A DNA stretch of 64,000 nt from Nymphaea colorata (taxonomy: Eukaryota; Streptophyta; Magnoliopsida; Nymphaeales; Nymphaeaceae), in NCBI RefSeq assembly GCF_008831285.2, contig NC_045141.1:2172001-2236000 (forward strand), in the 5' to 3' direction. The notes beneath the pieces were generated by a model. The model was not told the origin of the DNA, did no database searches, and saw only the letters and a list, made by a program, of their open reading frames with translations. The position numbers and the translations under genes are program-made. This document shows, one piece after another, positions 47,997 to 62,025 of this stretch (within the stretch, counting starts at the first letter, position 1; the number at the start of each line of letters is the position of its first letter).

Positions 47997-49030
47997 AATG
48001 CATAAGGGCAGACATACAAGAAATCATAAATGAAATAGAAAGGTGACTGAACTTGACGAAGTGACTTGTCTTAACTAGGTCGATCCATTAGGAGGTTCAA
48101 ACAATATCATGGCAAACTTTGACACATATCAAACTAAGAGACATTTAAAACATGAACTGATCAATATATGAGTTGATTTTGTAAAACCCTGAACGGTTTG
48201 AGACGGGTGAAAATGGAGACACTTTGAGAGACCTATCTAGGTTTTTATAAAGTATGGGTGATTGAAATTTCTGAACGGGTTATATTAGTTATGATTTCTT
48301 TGAGAAAAACTCATCCTGTCTTTAGCAGGTGATGCAAGTGTCTATATAGTTCAAAAATGATAGAAACAAAAATCTCACACAACACACCCTAGGAAACATA
48401 GGTCTATTCTGCATTTTGAAATGATTCAAGAACCTATAATATGACTTGCATGATTCATGATTAATTGTAGTTCTGGTAACAAGGTATGCCTATATACTTA
48501 GACCAAAAGTCCAATGACATAGACTCCTCCAAATGGGTTCTAAAGCTTCATGGATGCTCATTCTCTTTGAGCAGTCACCAATATATCAGACTACTGCCTT
48601 AGTACGGATGAGGGGAGGAAGGGAAGGGTCCATACCCGCCTCCAGCAAGTTGGTCCCACTGTTGAACCCCCCTGAGCTAATACATATGGACAGCATTCTG
48701 CGACATGATGACTGAGACATGTAAGTGATGGGAAATTTGAAAATTCATGAGCACATGCACAATCAATTGACTCTAATGCAATGTTGCCTAAGATGAAGGT
48801 TCAAATAGAGCGAGGAGCAAACATTGTTTTCAATCAACACCTAAATCAAGAGGGGTTGTATGTGATTCTATATCCATGTGAACATGGAGAAATTCCTCTC
48901 AATTCTAAGTCCTAATACACACAAGAAGCACATATATATCGAATCATGAGGACATCTAAGGGACTCTAAGGGTTGGACAGTATCCAAAACTTAGAAAATT
49001 AAAGCATTTGGTCTAGTCAAACAGTGACAA
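47997..49030 (-). other. Gypsy leader between primer site and gag
   Basis: No gene. It fits the untranslated leader of the minus-strand gypsy element. A less AT-rich stretch at 48500-48680 (ggaagggaagggtccatacccgcc) has no recognised function. Confidence 0.5.
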
Positions 49031-49048
49031 GTCCCATCACGGTCGCCA
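49031..49048 (-). promoter_or_regulatory. Putative gypsy primer binding site
   Basis: The minus strand reads TGGCGACCGTGATGGGAC, four bases after the inferred LTR end TGTAGACA. The opening TGGCGACC resembles the TGGCGACTCxGCTGGGGA primer site common in Tat/Athila-like plant elements. Confidence 0.65.
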
Positions 49049-49052
49049 CTTT

Positions 49053-51400
49053 TGTCTACATATAAAATTTTCATTCTACATGTAGACCATATAAATGGAA
49101 TTTGTTACTGTATTCACCTTCATTTTTTTCCAAATGAGGGAATCCAAGAGATAACACCCAACCTATTAGTATAGGTCTGGCCATTCTTAGCACCTTTACT
49201 AGGATAAGCAAACTAAAGATTTGACTAGATGTTCCAATTTGTAAGTTTAAATGTCATCCAAAACATAAAAAAGCAAACATGTCCTGACTTTGAAATAATG
49301 CAGTTTTAAAGTCTAATTTGGTTCTTCATAATGGAATGTGTAACCAAGGAGAGATTAATATGATAGTTTTTCATGTCCAATTCATCATAGGTCCATGCAA
49401 AACAGTGAACTGATCTAAAGTGATGCATCCAAAACTAGATCATGTAGACTTGAAATTCAGTCTTTATTAGGACTCATGTGAAATGAAGTGGACCTATATT
49501 TGGAAAACTCATTGTATTTCAATTAACTCCTGATTCTAAGTTTGATTCATGAAATACTATAGAGATCCAAAATGTTTTAGGATGATATTGATGTCCAAAG
49601 TTCAGGATCAAAGCCTTAAGATCCGAAGTCCAATAATTTTGATCTCTCATCCATGACTCAACCTTCTAAGATCCAAATCCAGGTAAGATAAATCTAGATT
49701 CAATGACAAATCCTTAATTTGAATTCACTTTTACTGAATTTGGCCCAAGGTTTATGATCCAATATCCAAGGTTCAAGATCCAAAATCTAAGATCCAATAA
49801 TGTGGTGTTTTGATATCTAGATTTAAATGCGCTCGGTTCTAGCTTGGTATACGAGTGGAAGCATAGGGGAGTCAGCTAGTACTTTTCATGGAAATCAATC
49901 TAGGGTCTATAATAGAAACACGATGCCTTTGAATCATACGTCTAAGCAGGTTCAAGGTTAGGCAAGCTAAGGTGGTTTAGCATAGGTGGTCGAGCCTAGA
50001 CGAACTGGGTTTGGTTTAACATGAGCCTGATTAGGTTTATCCTTATCATTCCTAATTGAAACTTCATAATCACTGTTCACGGTTGGTCACAAATTTAATA
50101 TAAGAGTGGATGAACAGGGGATTGGCTAGGACTCAGCATTAAGGTTTGTGGGTGTAAATAGTGGGCTCTAAAACCAGTCTAGGTGAGGTCTTAGAGGACA
50201 GATCTAGGATCGGATTCCCTATCTACATGTCCTATGATTTAAAAAGAAACTTTTAAAAAGCCTAGTTTTTGAAATCATTTAAAGAAAACATGTTTTTTGA
50301 AAGTGGTCATGTATGAAGACTGAGCTGAGTTTAGTTGTTCACATGCTAGGGCTACTACCTCAAGAAACGCGATTGGGCTAGGCCAACTCAATGTCAGATA
50401 GGGGCACACGTGGGTGAGAAGTGACTAAGGTGTACATTCAAATAAATTGTGCAATGCATGCTGAATTGAATAATAGAAGTAGAGACTATATGCATGATTT
50501 AATATGAGAACAAAACAAAGTGCATAGACATAAAAAATTAATGAGAGAGGGATGAAGATGACATAACTAGCCCCCATGCCTATCCTAAGAATAATAAAAT
50601 AATTATATAGTATGAAAGTTAAAATGCTAAACTATAACATTATTAAAGCAAATATAGCAATCGTAGCAACTACAATAGAAAAAAAAACTTAAGAAAGTAG
50701 AAAGCCAAAAGAAACACGTAAACATGCTCCTAAGAAAATAAAATAAAGAAAGCACTAAACTACAAATAAGAAAAGAAAAGGGAAAGAAAAAAATTACCTG
50801 AACATAATGCCAATTTGAGCTTGCTCCCACGACCTCTCTTGTGAGTCTATATAGGTTCTTCGTTGAGTGCTATTGCAACCCGAACTCAAGACCTTACTAA
50901 GTCTCTAAACTAGCTAAATTGAATTGAGCCAAACCAATCCAACTACTAGTTTGAATTTTTTCCAAACTTTTAATACCTTATGGCAGCTCAAAAAATTGTG
51001 CCTTTCAATGGGGTGCGACCCTCTTTATATTGAGAGAAGGGGGTCCTTCTTCCTTGAGGAGATCGATCTAGGACTAAATTTTGAGCCCTCTATCTCCACT
51101 CAAAAACACAAAAACTATATTGTGAAACAATGATTTCAACAGAAAAATATTTGTCGTATGCTCAATCTTGATCCAAATTTGATTCTACAAAAAGCAACAT
51201 GTGCCCAGAGAAGTGGTAATTGATTCATGATAAATGATCCAAACTGACATATAGCGTGGATCATGAATGATGCATGAACATAGATTTGATAAAACACACA
51301 TTAAAATCATATATTATAATGGATATTCAATAAATATTCATTGTAATTCCATATGAATACAAATTTAGATAGTTATATCCTTCCATACAAATTGACATTA
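49053..51400 (-). repeat. Gypsy LTR (5' LTR of the minus-strand element), right limit uncertain
   Basis: Its inner end, on the plus strand tgtctacatataaaattt, is matched by tgtttacgtacaaaattt at 53038. The similarity continues through ggtctggccattcttagcacc / ggattgaccattcctagtaccc (49175 / 53150). The outer end must lie before the plus-strand RT sequence that begins near 51430. The interior is AT-rich with many gatcca and aggttca words. Confidence 0.6.
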
Positions 51401-51429
51401 GTCACAGAACAAGAAATTAACATTGCATT

Positions 51430-53037
51430 CATATTCATTGTCAAATCAAACAATTTTCATGGGTATATAGTGAGTAAATCGCAAAATTGAAGTAGATCCG
51501 GATAAAGCTAAGGCCTCACCAATATCTGGCCTTGATCAACCTCAAAATACTATACAGTTTACAAGGTAGTATACAAGCAATTAGATTATTTATTTCCCAT
51601 ATCGCTCTTAAATATGAGCCATTCAATCAATACTTAGGAAAGGTGCCAAGTGCAAGTGGGGCCTGCCCTTAGGGTCAAGAGTCATTTGAGTGCATCAAGT
51701 TGTACCAGACGAATCTGCTAGTTTAGAATCCACTATCTTGTGACGTCCATGTTACTTTACATCACAGTGCAGAACTCTACCTGGAAGAGGATTTTTAGCT
51801 TAGTATGAAGAAGGCTGCAAGATCGAGCATTTCATAAATTAAGTCAATAAAACCTTAATATGAGAAAAGATATTCAATGATGGAGAAGACTTGTCTCTTG
51901 TTTGTCTGGATGTGTCAAAAGTTAAGACATTATCTGCTCTTGTGCAAAGTAAAAGTGGTTTTAAAGCTCAATCTTCAGAATGGATCAACAAGTGGCAGGT
52001 ACTCATCATGCAATATGATTTGGAGTATATTCCAAAAAGTTCATCAAAGGACAAACATTGGCTAATCAATTTATAGAAGAATTGAAAGCCAACAATGATT
52101 TTTTAGATGAATAGGTATTACACATTGAGACTACTCCATCATAGACATTATTATTTGACAAATCCAAAAACATGGCAGGAACCAGCATTGGGATTCTCCT
52201 ACTCATTCCTAACAAGAAAATGATCCCTTATTTCCTTAGATTGGAATTCACATGCACATATAATATGATTGAGTACGAAGCATTAATACATGGGCTAAGG
52301 ATGTTGTTCAACTTTAATGTTAGGAAAGTCCATGCATATGGAACTCTTTGCTCAACATAAATCAAGTGAATAAATAGTGGAAAGTAAAAGATCCAAAGCT
52401 AACACCCTAACAAGAAATCACTCAATTATTGGTGCAACAGTTCAAAGAATTCCAATTATTTCATGTCAAGAGAGAATTCAACCAGTTCGCCAATGGGTTC
52501 ACTAGTATGGGATCCATCATTACCTTCAAGAAGAATGAACCATGCAGAACTTGTGAGGTTAGAAGACTGACGCAATTAGCATACCATTCTCTTGAACAAG
52601 TAAACCATGTCAAATCAGATGAAGCTGCTTAGTACAAAACATCATAGCTATTTAGAAAGAAGAGAATTTCCTCTTGATATGGCCAAGAAAGAGTAAAGAG
52701 CTATACAACGCATTTCAGGTTGATACTTCATCTTAATGATATTATATAGGCATGATTTCAATTCATAATGTTCTTGGTGTCTCAACAACCAAGAAGCTCA
52801 AGAAATGATTCAACAAGCCCAAGAAGGAATTTGTGGTGGACATGCCGGATATTTGATACCGATCAAATAGCTAATTCCAATAGGTTATTATTAGCCAACA
52901 ACGCAAAAGGACTGCCACAAGTTAGACAAAAAATGTCTAAAATGCTAGATCCACGTATATTCCATTGACACTCATGCAACACATTTGCACTAAGTCATGC
53001 CAGCATGGCCTTTTTCAATGTGTGCATTTAACGTAGT
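51430..53037 (+). pseudogene. Ty3/gypsy pol fragment: RT end, RNase H, integrase zinc finger
   Basis: In shifting frames the plus strand reads FHGYIVSK then EVDPDKAKA (about 51500), FISHIA-KYEPFNQYL-KGAK-KW, EKTCLLFVWMCQKLRHYLL (51880), WQVLIMQYDLEYIP, a second RNase H-like unit (RLEFTCTYNMIEYEALIHGL, FQLFHVKREFNQFA), and the integrase HHCC finger (EGICGGHAGYLI, GYYWPTTQKDCHKL, KKCLKC). It ends in WPFSMCAFNVV at 53036. The additional archaeal-type RNase H places it in the Tat lineage. Many stops are present. The integrase is cut off at 53037, exactly where sequence like the LTR at 49053 begins. Confidence 0.85.
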
Positions 53038-55400
53038 GTTTACGTACAAAATTTCTTCAAAACATACCATGCACACAACCTTAATGAAAAATATAGACTC
53101 TTTCCTTCATTTTGATTGAAATGAGATGGGAATCACTATGTTGGTGTAAGGATTGACCATTCCTAGTACCCTTGCTATGGGTAACCAATCTAAGGTTTGA
53201 AACAATTATGCCTAATACTAATATTCTAAATGTTATAGTTCAATCTTAATGAACAATATACAATCCACATGTATATGAACCTAAGATTAAAATAAAATTG
53301 GTTTTTAAAAGATAATAGGCCCTCAAGGCATCAGCCACAACATGTTTAAAATATCCGTATAATCGTTGAGTCATGACATGAAACCTTCATCTACATTATG
53401 CATGCAATTTGAAAAAATAGTTAGGGACATGAAATTATATTTGAAAAATGAAGAAAGAATCATGATTGAAACTTTATTTTGGGAAAAATTGAACATGGGG
53501 TATGGAAATTGATTTTGAAAATGGGCTCAAAATGGTTTGTAATATGGCTGGAAAATGGCAATCAAGTTGGAAGATAGCATTTGAAATCAAGTTAGAAACT
53601 TTGAATTTAAAAAACTGAGTTAAAAACTTTGTGTAGAACAAAGTTGGAAGACATGATGCTAGCTTGTTGTTTCTTCCTAGAAAATGTTGAGGCATTTGAC
53701 CTTCTCAAGATAGAAGGATTCATATAGCAGTTTCGATAGTGCTGAAACCACATCAGTTTCTAAGAGAGAGGTGCATATATGTGATGGTGTTCATATACAT
53801 AGGTGAATGAAGAGATGAAAATCAAGTGTGTGCATGCATGACAAACCATTCTACACAATTATAACGCAAACAAAATATATGCAATGCAAAACTAATCTTG
53901 GACATCATATATCAAAAAAATGAAAAACAAAGAAAAATAGGCAATTTATGCACTTTGGGAATGCTTAACGACATGGTAATGTCACCAAGAGTCAACCTGA
54001 TGGGCATGATTTGTTTCCTTCAAGGTATGATCATAAAATCTAGATGAATGCATTATCCTAAGTGAACTATCATGATGAAATGTGGCGCCACACAAAAGAA
54101 CATAACATAGCATTCTAAATTTATAATTTATAAGTAAAAAAACAAAAAAAACTTTATGGCACATGAAGAGAACCTAGAAAAGTGCTATGAAATCCTAAAA
54201 TTTGCACAAAGATGCTACCTAGCACGAATAAGATTCATTTTCCTAAATTTGTTAGGAAATCTGCTCAAGACGGAGCATAACATAACATGTAAACATATGA
54301 GGTTAGATGGACCACCAAATGATATAAAACAATATGAAGTTTCATAAATCTTATCTACCCATGTTGAGAATAACACATCTAGCTCTATTGTGCAAAGAAT
54401 TAGTATAAAACAAAAATAAGAAGGAAAGACATTCTACTTGCTCCAAAAACATAACATAGTATGCAGTGTTTAAGGAACACGACCTACAATTAAGAAAAAA
54501 CAGTCCTAATAGACCATGAAATTTAACAATAGCACTTTAGATACTTAAATAAAGGTGAACTATATGTCTTATAATCCCAATTACACCTGAAACAAGAATT
54601 GTGTGATGAAAAGCAAATCAGGAACTTAAATTTCTACAAAACAATAAAATAGAGAACTTGGCTTGACAATCAATTTTGGACTAGTGAAGGACATAGCAAA
54701 TGACATGACTTTTTGTCAAAATTGGTATAGTGACTCCATACATCAGGTAAAAACTAGGTTGGGTGTTGATTTTACAAAATTAACTGAGATTTAGGTGAAG
54801 CATGGCTAGAAACATAAGACAAAAAGCACAAAATTCTATGGGACAAAATATAGCGGGTTGGTAAAACAACTAATTTGAGGCAATCAAACCTTCCTCGTTT
54901 GACTTGAAATTTGATAGGTAGATTCTATGCATAAGATGGAATCAGACCCATTTGATGGATTCAAAAAACATGGTTGGGGTGAAAAGTGATGGTATGCCGA
55001 GCATAAAGCAGAAATATGATTATTGCAGAAGTAGTAAAAAATTGTGTTAATCAAACATACTTCAAGATGAAATTTAATTTTGCAAATAGACATCTTTTGG
55101 CTTGAGATGTTGGACATAGAATATTGACATAACAAAAGACATGTCTCAATTTAAAACATGAGAAAAATGTCTGAATAAAAAGTTACCGCATGAGAAACTT
55201 GACGACAAATCCAGTTTTACAGGAAATTGTAGAAATTTATCACAGAAACCTATTCCAACATGTCTCATTCAACAACCTATCAAATCACCTTGGATTGGGC
55301 TAAGAATTATTGTAGACATGCTAGACATAATATGAAAACACATGGCTTTTATGGAATGAAAATTGGAGTCACATAACTTGACTTATTGAATTTCGTATTT
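53038..55400 (-). repeat. LTR-like sequence inserted into the gypsy integrase, right limit unknown
   Basis: It starts tgtttacgtacaaaattt and shares a diverged but collinear start with 49053 onward, same orientation. It has no coding capacity. I cannot find its outer end or the continuation of the interrupted integrase, so I cannot say whether it is a solo LTR or a whole element. The stated end is only a guess from the size of the other LTR. Confidence 0.45.
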
Positions 55401-56002
55401 AGTAGATTATCAGGACCAATTTTCTACAACATGAAAATTACAAGAAATAGGTTCTAGCCAATCATGTAAATGGTGGACCAAAATAAATTAGATTCCAATG
55501 GAATTTTGTTTGGAGTAACTAAATGCGTCAAAAAAACCAGTGGCTCATTCAGTTTGTCAATATGATACATGGATTAAGAGATATAGTTAAACCGAATTTC
55601 ATTGAAAATCTATATTCTTCAGAAAACAGTTTTTTGCTTAAACTAAATAATCCATGCTCTAAAACGTGGATCATATTGAGAAACATAGACCACCATGAGA
55701 AATGCATGCAAATCATAATTCCTAACACACATAACACTATCATGCAAAAAAATACCAGAAATAACTTATGGATGCATGTTGATGATTAATAATAATACAA
55801 CTAGATACAAGCATGATGCATGAAGAGGTTTTGCATGAATCAAGCTAATAATCTAGCAAGTAGATTCATGAAAATGTATGTAAATATGTTGTTCATGATG
55901 GAAACAAATCTATATTGACCAAGAAAGAAAACCATGTCCACAAGAAAGGATTCTCCTCTTGAGGGCCAAATCAAGAATATGCATTGTGCATAAAATTGTA
56001 GA

Positions 56003-56008
<6 letters not shown>
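55401..56008. other. Unassigned AT-rich sequence
   Basis: Nothing recognisable. Probably retroelement-derived by composition. Confidence 0.35.
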
Positions 56009-56053
<45 letters not shown>

Positions 56054-56080
56054 GTGTGTGTGTGTGTGTGTGTGTGTGTG
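56009..56080. repeat. (TA)n(TG)n microsatellite
   Basis: A TA run to 56051 followed by a TG run to 56080. Confidence 0.96.
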
Positions 56081-59000
56081 GAGTGTTTCAAGAAGGAACA
56101 AACATATATATGGATGGGCTCAACTTTTCTACTTCAACTATGATTCATGATAAAACATGAAAATCCTACAGGCTTTTAGGAGAACACTTCATCTACATAG
56201 GTGAGTTATTCAGCTTGGCCAGGAGAAAATTGTGACAAGAACATAATAGCAAGAAAAACAAATAAAAACAGAGCTTCCATGGAGAACTCCACACACACAT
56301 ACATGTTTGGAATATAAAGAAAAAAGAAAGATGAAAAGTATGACTAGAGATAAATAAGGAAAGCAAATGGAGGCCCTACCTTTTGGCTAGCTTCTTCTTC
56401 CTCTTCTTCTTTTCCTGCATCTTCTTCTTTTTCTTCTCCCTTGCTCCTTCCTCTTGAACGTCCTAAAGTCTTTCTCCTAGGAGCAGCAAAAGTTCCTCCT
56501 CTACCTTCAAAAGTATGAAAATTGACTAAGTCAAATAATTTGCAAAGAAGGAATAAAAAGGACTAAGTGTCATCATTTGGGAGCTTCAGACTTAGAGTAT
56601 AACAGCCAGATTTGTACTAAGATTAAGATCTGGATTTGAAAAATATATTGGATCAAATGTGCAATGAAAGGTTTGGATCGAAAGTCCAGATCAGGATGTG
56701 GAATGAACACGTAGATCTATTATGGATCAAAAATTGGATTGTAGGCTTTGGACATGGATTCTAAATCTGGAAATATGTTTGATCCGAAATAGGGAGAGGG
56801 TCTCTACTAGGTCCCATTGAGCTATGTGGGTGTGGTCTAGGTCTAGCTAGCTAAGCCAAGATAGGCCAGAGAATAACAAGACCAGTTTCAGTGGACTGCA
56901 CTCATTTGATTGAGCCTGATCCAACTGTGATTGGTTTTAATCAAAATGAACTTGGATGACCAAACTGAGATTGGTTTTAGATATTAAGTTTAGTAGGCTA
57001 TAGCTTGCTGAGCTAGAAACTGGACTAGACTTGAGTCATGGTGAAACATAGGCTTGATCTATGTTGATTTATTTTAGGCATGCTAAAATGAATTGGATTT
57101 GAATTTTATGGGATCAGGGTTGTAGAGTGGCTTTGATTGAAATGGGTTTTCCTGCTTGCAACACTTTAAAGTATACAAGTACTGAAAAAATAAGCTGGGT
57201 GAGCCATTATGTCTAAACTTGGCATATTTCAATAGACTCGAGACCTAGGTTTTTTATTAGGCAGCTTTTCAAAACGCATGCATTGTAAACCAAGATGAGG
57301 CTAACTTAGGAAGATTCCTACGAATTGGAGTTTGTACACCCCTCTAAAGCTATGTTTGGTAAGTTTTACACATTTGAGGCTTCCAAGGCCTATCGAGATT
57401 ATTTAAGGTAGGTTCTAGGAAACTAAGTTTAGTGGATCCTACCATGTTTAAATTAGCTAAGTGCAACCTAGGTGATCTGGGTCTAGGTTCCTGGTTCTTG
57501 AATGAAGTTCTTAGGTTTCTACATTGATAAATGGCCCCTACATTGACATCCTACTTTAAAAACCAGTTCGAAATCTCTTTCAACCTTTGAGAAATTTAGG
57601 GTGCCTACAATGTCCTTCTATATGGACTCGTATCTGGCAGAAAATAAGAAATTCAAGATCTATTAATGAATATTATGCACATGAATGCTTACATGTAGAT
57701 CATGGACCTAGATTTGATATTAGGATCCATATTAGGATCTGGAGAAAGTTCTATAATTCAGATCTGGATATGATAGGATCATAATCTGAGATTGAGATTT
57801 GAAATATGAAACAATAGATTTGGTTCTGCATTGGCAAATAACAGTTCTAAAATCTAGATTGAGGTTTGGATAAAGGATCTTGACTAGGCATGGACCGTAG
57901 ACATAGCTTGTTCTGGGGTAGGTGGCTTCAAACTAAGTCAACACACATTGGAGTTGGGCTTGATCTAGGTCTGGGGTTTAGACAAGCTCAACTAGGTTAA
58001 CCCTTAAACTAGTTCAGTTCTAAGGAAGCTCAGACTTTGCATGAGCCTATTACCTTCAATATTTACGTATATAAACTCTAGCTTAGGTTCATGTAGCTCC
58101 TAACCTAAGTTTATAAATAAATATGTATACATTAGTAAAATACTAAAATACAATTGGCACAAAAACTGAGTTCAATGAGTTGTGCTGGCTGACCACACAT
58201 GAAAGTGTGCAGGGCAAACAAGAGATTGCCTATGAAATTTGATTGAAAAAAGACCTCATTTATCCCTTCAAAACACAATTTTTCTAAGTGAATGAGTATC
58301 AAAATGAACACTTGTTGGGCAAAATGGAATTATTAATCCAATTTGAATCTGAAAATACTCTATTGAAGAGTTTTTTATCACAACGGTGTGAAGAAATTGA
58401 GAAACTGATTTTAAGATTGACCATAATTATGCTAAAAAATGTTGACCTTCACTAAAGTGCAGTGTCTAGATCTGGACAACTCTTAATGAATCTGTATGTC
58501 TGCAAGTGAACTGAAATGTGAATAGCTGAACTGAATTTGAATGTAGGAATATTTAGCTTGACCATTGAAGAACACTATCTTATCTCAAAGAGAGGTGGAT
58601 GTTCAAAATTGGAAGAATTTTACGATGTTTAAATAGGAATCGGATTCGCTAAGGTACTAGTTTTTCTCTTTTGCACCATATTTAATGCATTTTTAACCTT
58701 GTTTGCCCTCTTAGTTACACAAAATACAAGAAACTATTTCTGTGTACAAAATTTCTGCAGCAAAAAATTGGTCTATATTCATAGCCTCATGGCTCAGGAA
58801 CGAGTCAAAATCTCGTGATCCTATAAAAGGAAAGTTGTCCCTCATCTTGTCATGTTTTTTAAAAGTGGTGTTTTTCTTTATGTTGTTTGACAAACTTGGT
58901 AGTAGAAAAAACACAAAAAATAGTTTTGTGCAATTTGACTTCTAGGAAGAAACTAGATGACAAGAAAGAAAGAGATACACTCTCCATGAGACTAGTCAAG

Positions 59001-60850
59001 AGTTTAGAATGAGCTTCGAATCTGACAAGAAACTAGATGACAAGAAAGAGAGAAATACGCTCTTAGTAGGACTAATCAAGAGTTTAGCATGAACTTTGAA
59101 TCTGACGACTGGGTTTTTTAATGGACATGTTCAAGGTCATGTTTTGTGAATGTTTTTATTGTTTTTCCTCATAATGTATATGCATCTCATATTTGAGGAG
59201 CGGTTGAGACCACCTTTATGGACACAACTCAGAGGTTTTGAATTGATTTTGTGAAAGAATTTCAAATGTCGGGGCCATGAACTACACCAAATAGAATCAT
59301 ATACTCTAGGTATCAGACACCACGGCCAAGATCTTCCATGTTATTGCCACTTTAAAAAATGATCATTTTGCCCCCAATCATCCTCATTTTGTCTAACTTT
59401 TCTCCAATTCTATAGAACAATCGTGAAATCTTGGAATTATTTTACTTAATATTGATTTGGGTTATTTTCATCTCTACAATCTTAGGAAATCTCAAAACTT
59501 GTTTACCAACTTACATTTGGTCAGAAATTGTCCAAAAATAAAAACATGGCGTATTTTCCTAGTTTTTCTAGTACTTTTTATCTTTGGAACACCTGCAGAC
59601 CTGATACGAGTGACGATAGGTTCTCTCTAGTGTTAGCAGAGTATTCCTAGCTTTCAAGCTTGAGTTCTAGTGTTAGAGCAGCCATTTCTAGGAAACTATC
59701 TCAATTCTCCATTTACAGTTGCCTGATCACCATTTTTGTCTGATTTGAATAAGATCGAAATTAAGCTGAATCATATTCCCCAGTTTTGGATCTGATTATT
59801 ATTGGCGTCAATTTAAATAATTCTATCTCAAATTGAGGAAAATTGTACTTTTCTAGTCACTCTTGGAGTCTACAGGTCAGAACATTGCCACTAGTGACTT
59901 TTGAACTAATTTTTGAGAAATTAGATGCTAATTTTTAAGCCAAGCACATAGATGGATTTAGCATCACTCAAGGAGAGTATCAGTATGTTAATTTCTTATA
60001 GACATAGTCAAAATCACTAATTTCCATTCTACCCCTCACATTCCATTTACAAAGTCAATTTCAGCTTCATCATTTTGAAAAATGTTGTTTTTCAAAGGGT
60101 AAATTGAGAAAATTTTCAGACAAACATGGCATGCCCCTAAACTAACCCTAGTCTATGTCCTAGTGTAGTCATATTGCCTACCCATCCTTGCAGAGCCTAG
60201 TTTTGTGTGAAGGGTAAAATTATCATTTGTACATGCATATATTATTATTATATAAACCTAAATTGAAAGTTACATGAACCTAGCTTAGGGTGTTCCTACA
60301 CTAGGCTAAAATCTAGTAAGGCTCACATAAGGCCTAAGCTTGCTTAGAACTAAGCTCAACCAAGTTTGAACTTCACTGACCTTGTTTGACCAAAATGAAC
60401 CCAGTTTGGCTTGAACTTAATCTAATATGCATCAAACTGAACCTAGATCTCAATCAAGTGTAGGTCCACCTCCTGAACATTGAGTAGGAGCCCATAAGGC
60501 CCACATTGAGCTAGTTTAGGTGCCCAAATCTCAATTCCCTTATTCAGCTCCCAAAATGAGAACTCAAATTTGTAACATGATTTTACAATGTCATCAAATT
60601 CTAAATGTGTTTGCTCCTACAATTGGTCATTTTTCCAATGTCTATTTTCTACAACTTCCAACCAGTAAAACTCAAATTGCGAAATTTGCCTAACTTGTGA
60701 ACTTCATAACTTTTGATAGGAAATGCCAATTTGTGTTATGTGAAAGCCAAAAGTCCCAATCTATGTGTAAAATTTCTCCTCACCAAATTTTAGCCAATTC
60801 TAAGATGATTTAGCCATAATATTTTTTTTTCTATAACTCTTCAAGAGAAT
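56081..60850. other. Long non-coding, LTR-like sequence
   Basis: No coding motif is found on either strand. 56380-56510 is a polypyrimidine tract (cttcttctt). 56600-57950 has dense gatctgga, tggatt and tagatct words and ggcttgatctagg phrases that recur at 49600-50250 and 62760-63060. This suggests diverged copies of the same LTR interior. 58950-59110 contains two copies of ctagatgacaagaaagaga (58955 and 59030). Confidence 0.4.
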
Positions 60851-62025
60851 TATATAGAATTAAAATTGTATTGTTTGCCAAGTTCGTGATGTTATTTCTC
60901 TGTCCCTCTATTTATTTTCTTCAAATCTTTCATCTCATGTTAAACCTTTGTTATGCAGAGACTAAAAACCTATTTATAGGAAAAACTATGCTGATTTAAT
61001 ACCCTTTTCATCATTCAAATGTGGTCATAAAGTTATCAAATAAATTCTATTTTTGCTATTTTGTTAGTCATATTTCTGCTTAAGTTTTCGAAGCCATGAC
61101 ATTTTCCCTTGTGCATGTTAATTTTTTGATATGCAAAGAATCTATAGACCATTTTTTAGGTCAATCCAAGTTGATTTTATAGGGTGTTAATCAGATCAAA
61201 TATACTTGTTTAACCTATTCTACAAAACTTGTTTACCAACTTTTTCTCACATAGGCTTTCGTTCCTATATCCTTCAAATTTGTAAAACGTTTTTCAAGTT
61301 TGTCACAGGGAATTGATTGCCCATGGATAAAGATTCTTCCTTCCAATCTTTTTGTCAATCTAACATTGTTAACCTAGGTTTTGAATTCATTAGAGTTAGC
61401 TACCTAGCCTAGTTGTCTTGTTTTTTGGATTTGGCCAAATATTGTTTACTAACTTTGTGACATAGTTTCGCTCTCTTTATTTAATATTTTTTGAAACTTT
61501 CAACTCCTGCTTAATTCTCTATTATGCAGAGAATCCATAGACCGATTTTTAAGTAAAACCATTGATTTGGTATCCTCTTCATTGTTTCAAATGTGGTCAT
61601 AAAATTATCAAGTCAGCTATGTTTATGTTATTTTTAGTCATTCATATTTCTCCTCTTTGTTTTTGAAGTCATAAGTTTTGGCCTGTGCATGTTATTTTTT
61701 TTTTATTTATAAAGCCTTATTGATTCTCCGTTACGCGTAGAATCTACAAACCAAATTTTAGGTCAATCCAAGTTGATTTGATAGGGCTTTGTTTGACCAA
61801 ATATACCTCTATAAACGGTTTTACGGAATATGTTTTGTGTATTTGATTTTTGTCATAGGTTTCTAGTCCTATATATTTTGTTCCTAAAAGATTTTTAAAT
61901 TAATCACTTGGAGTAGATTATCCCACATATAGATAATCTTCCCATCAAATTTCTTGACAATCCAACATAGACAACCTAATTTTTGAATTCGTTAAACTAG
62001 CTACTTGGTCTAGTTGTCATTTTTT
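60850..62025. repeat. Tandem duplication with a 570-600-bp offset and nested sub-repeats
   Basis: Phrases recur at a near-constant offset: ggtcaatccaagttgattt (61159 and 61761), gtggtcataaa.ttatcaa (61021 and 61593) and ttgaattc.tta.a.ttagctac (61381 and 61983). Within each unit a second motif occurs twice (tatgcagaga.t..ata.acc..ttttta.g), at about 60954, 61131, 61532 and 61731. It has no coding capacity. Confidence 0.82.

Noticed and set aside
56700-56715. cgtag after aaca as the far target duplicate of the 53038 insertion
   Set aside because: The following sequence does not resume the integrase reading; a 5-base match alone is expected by chance.
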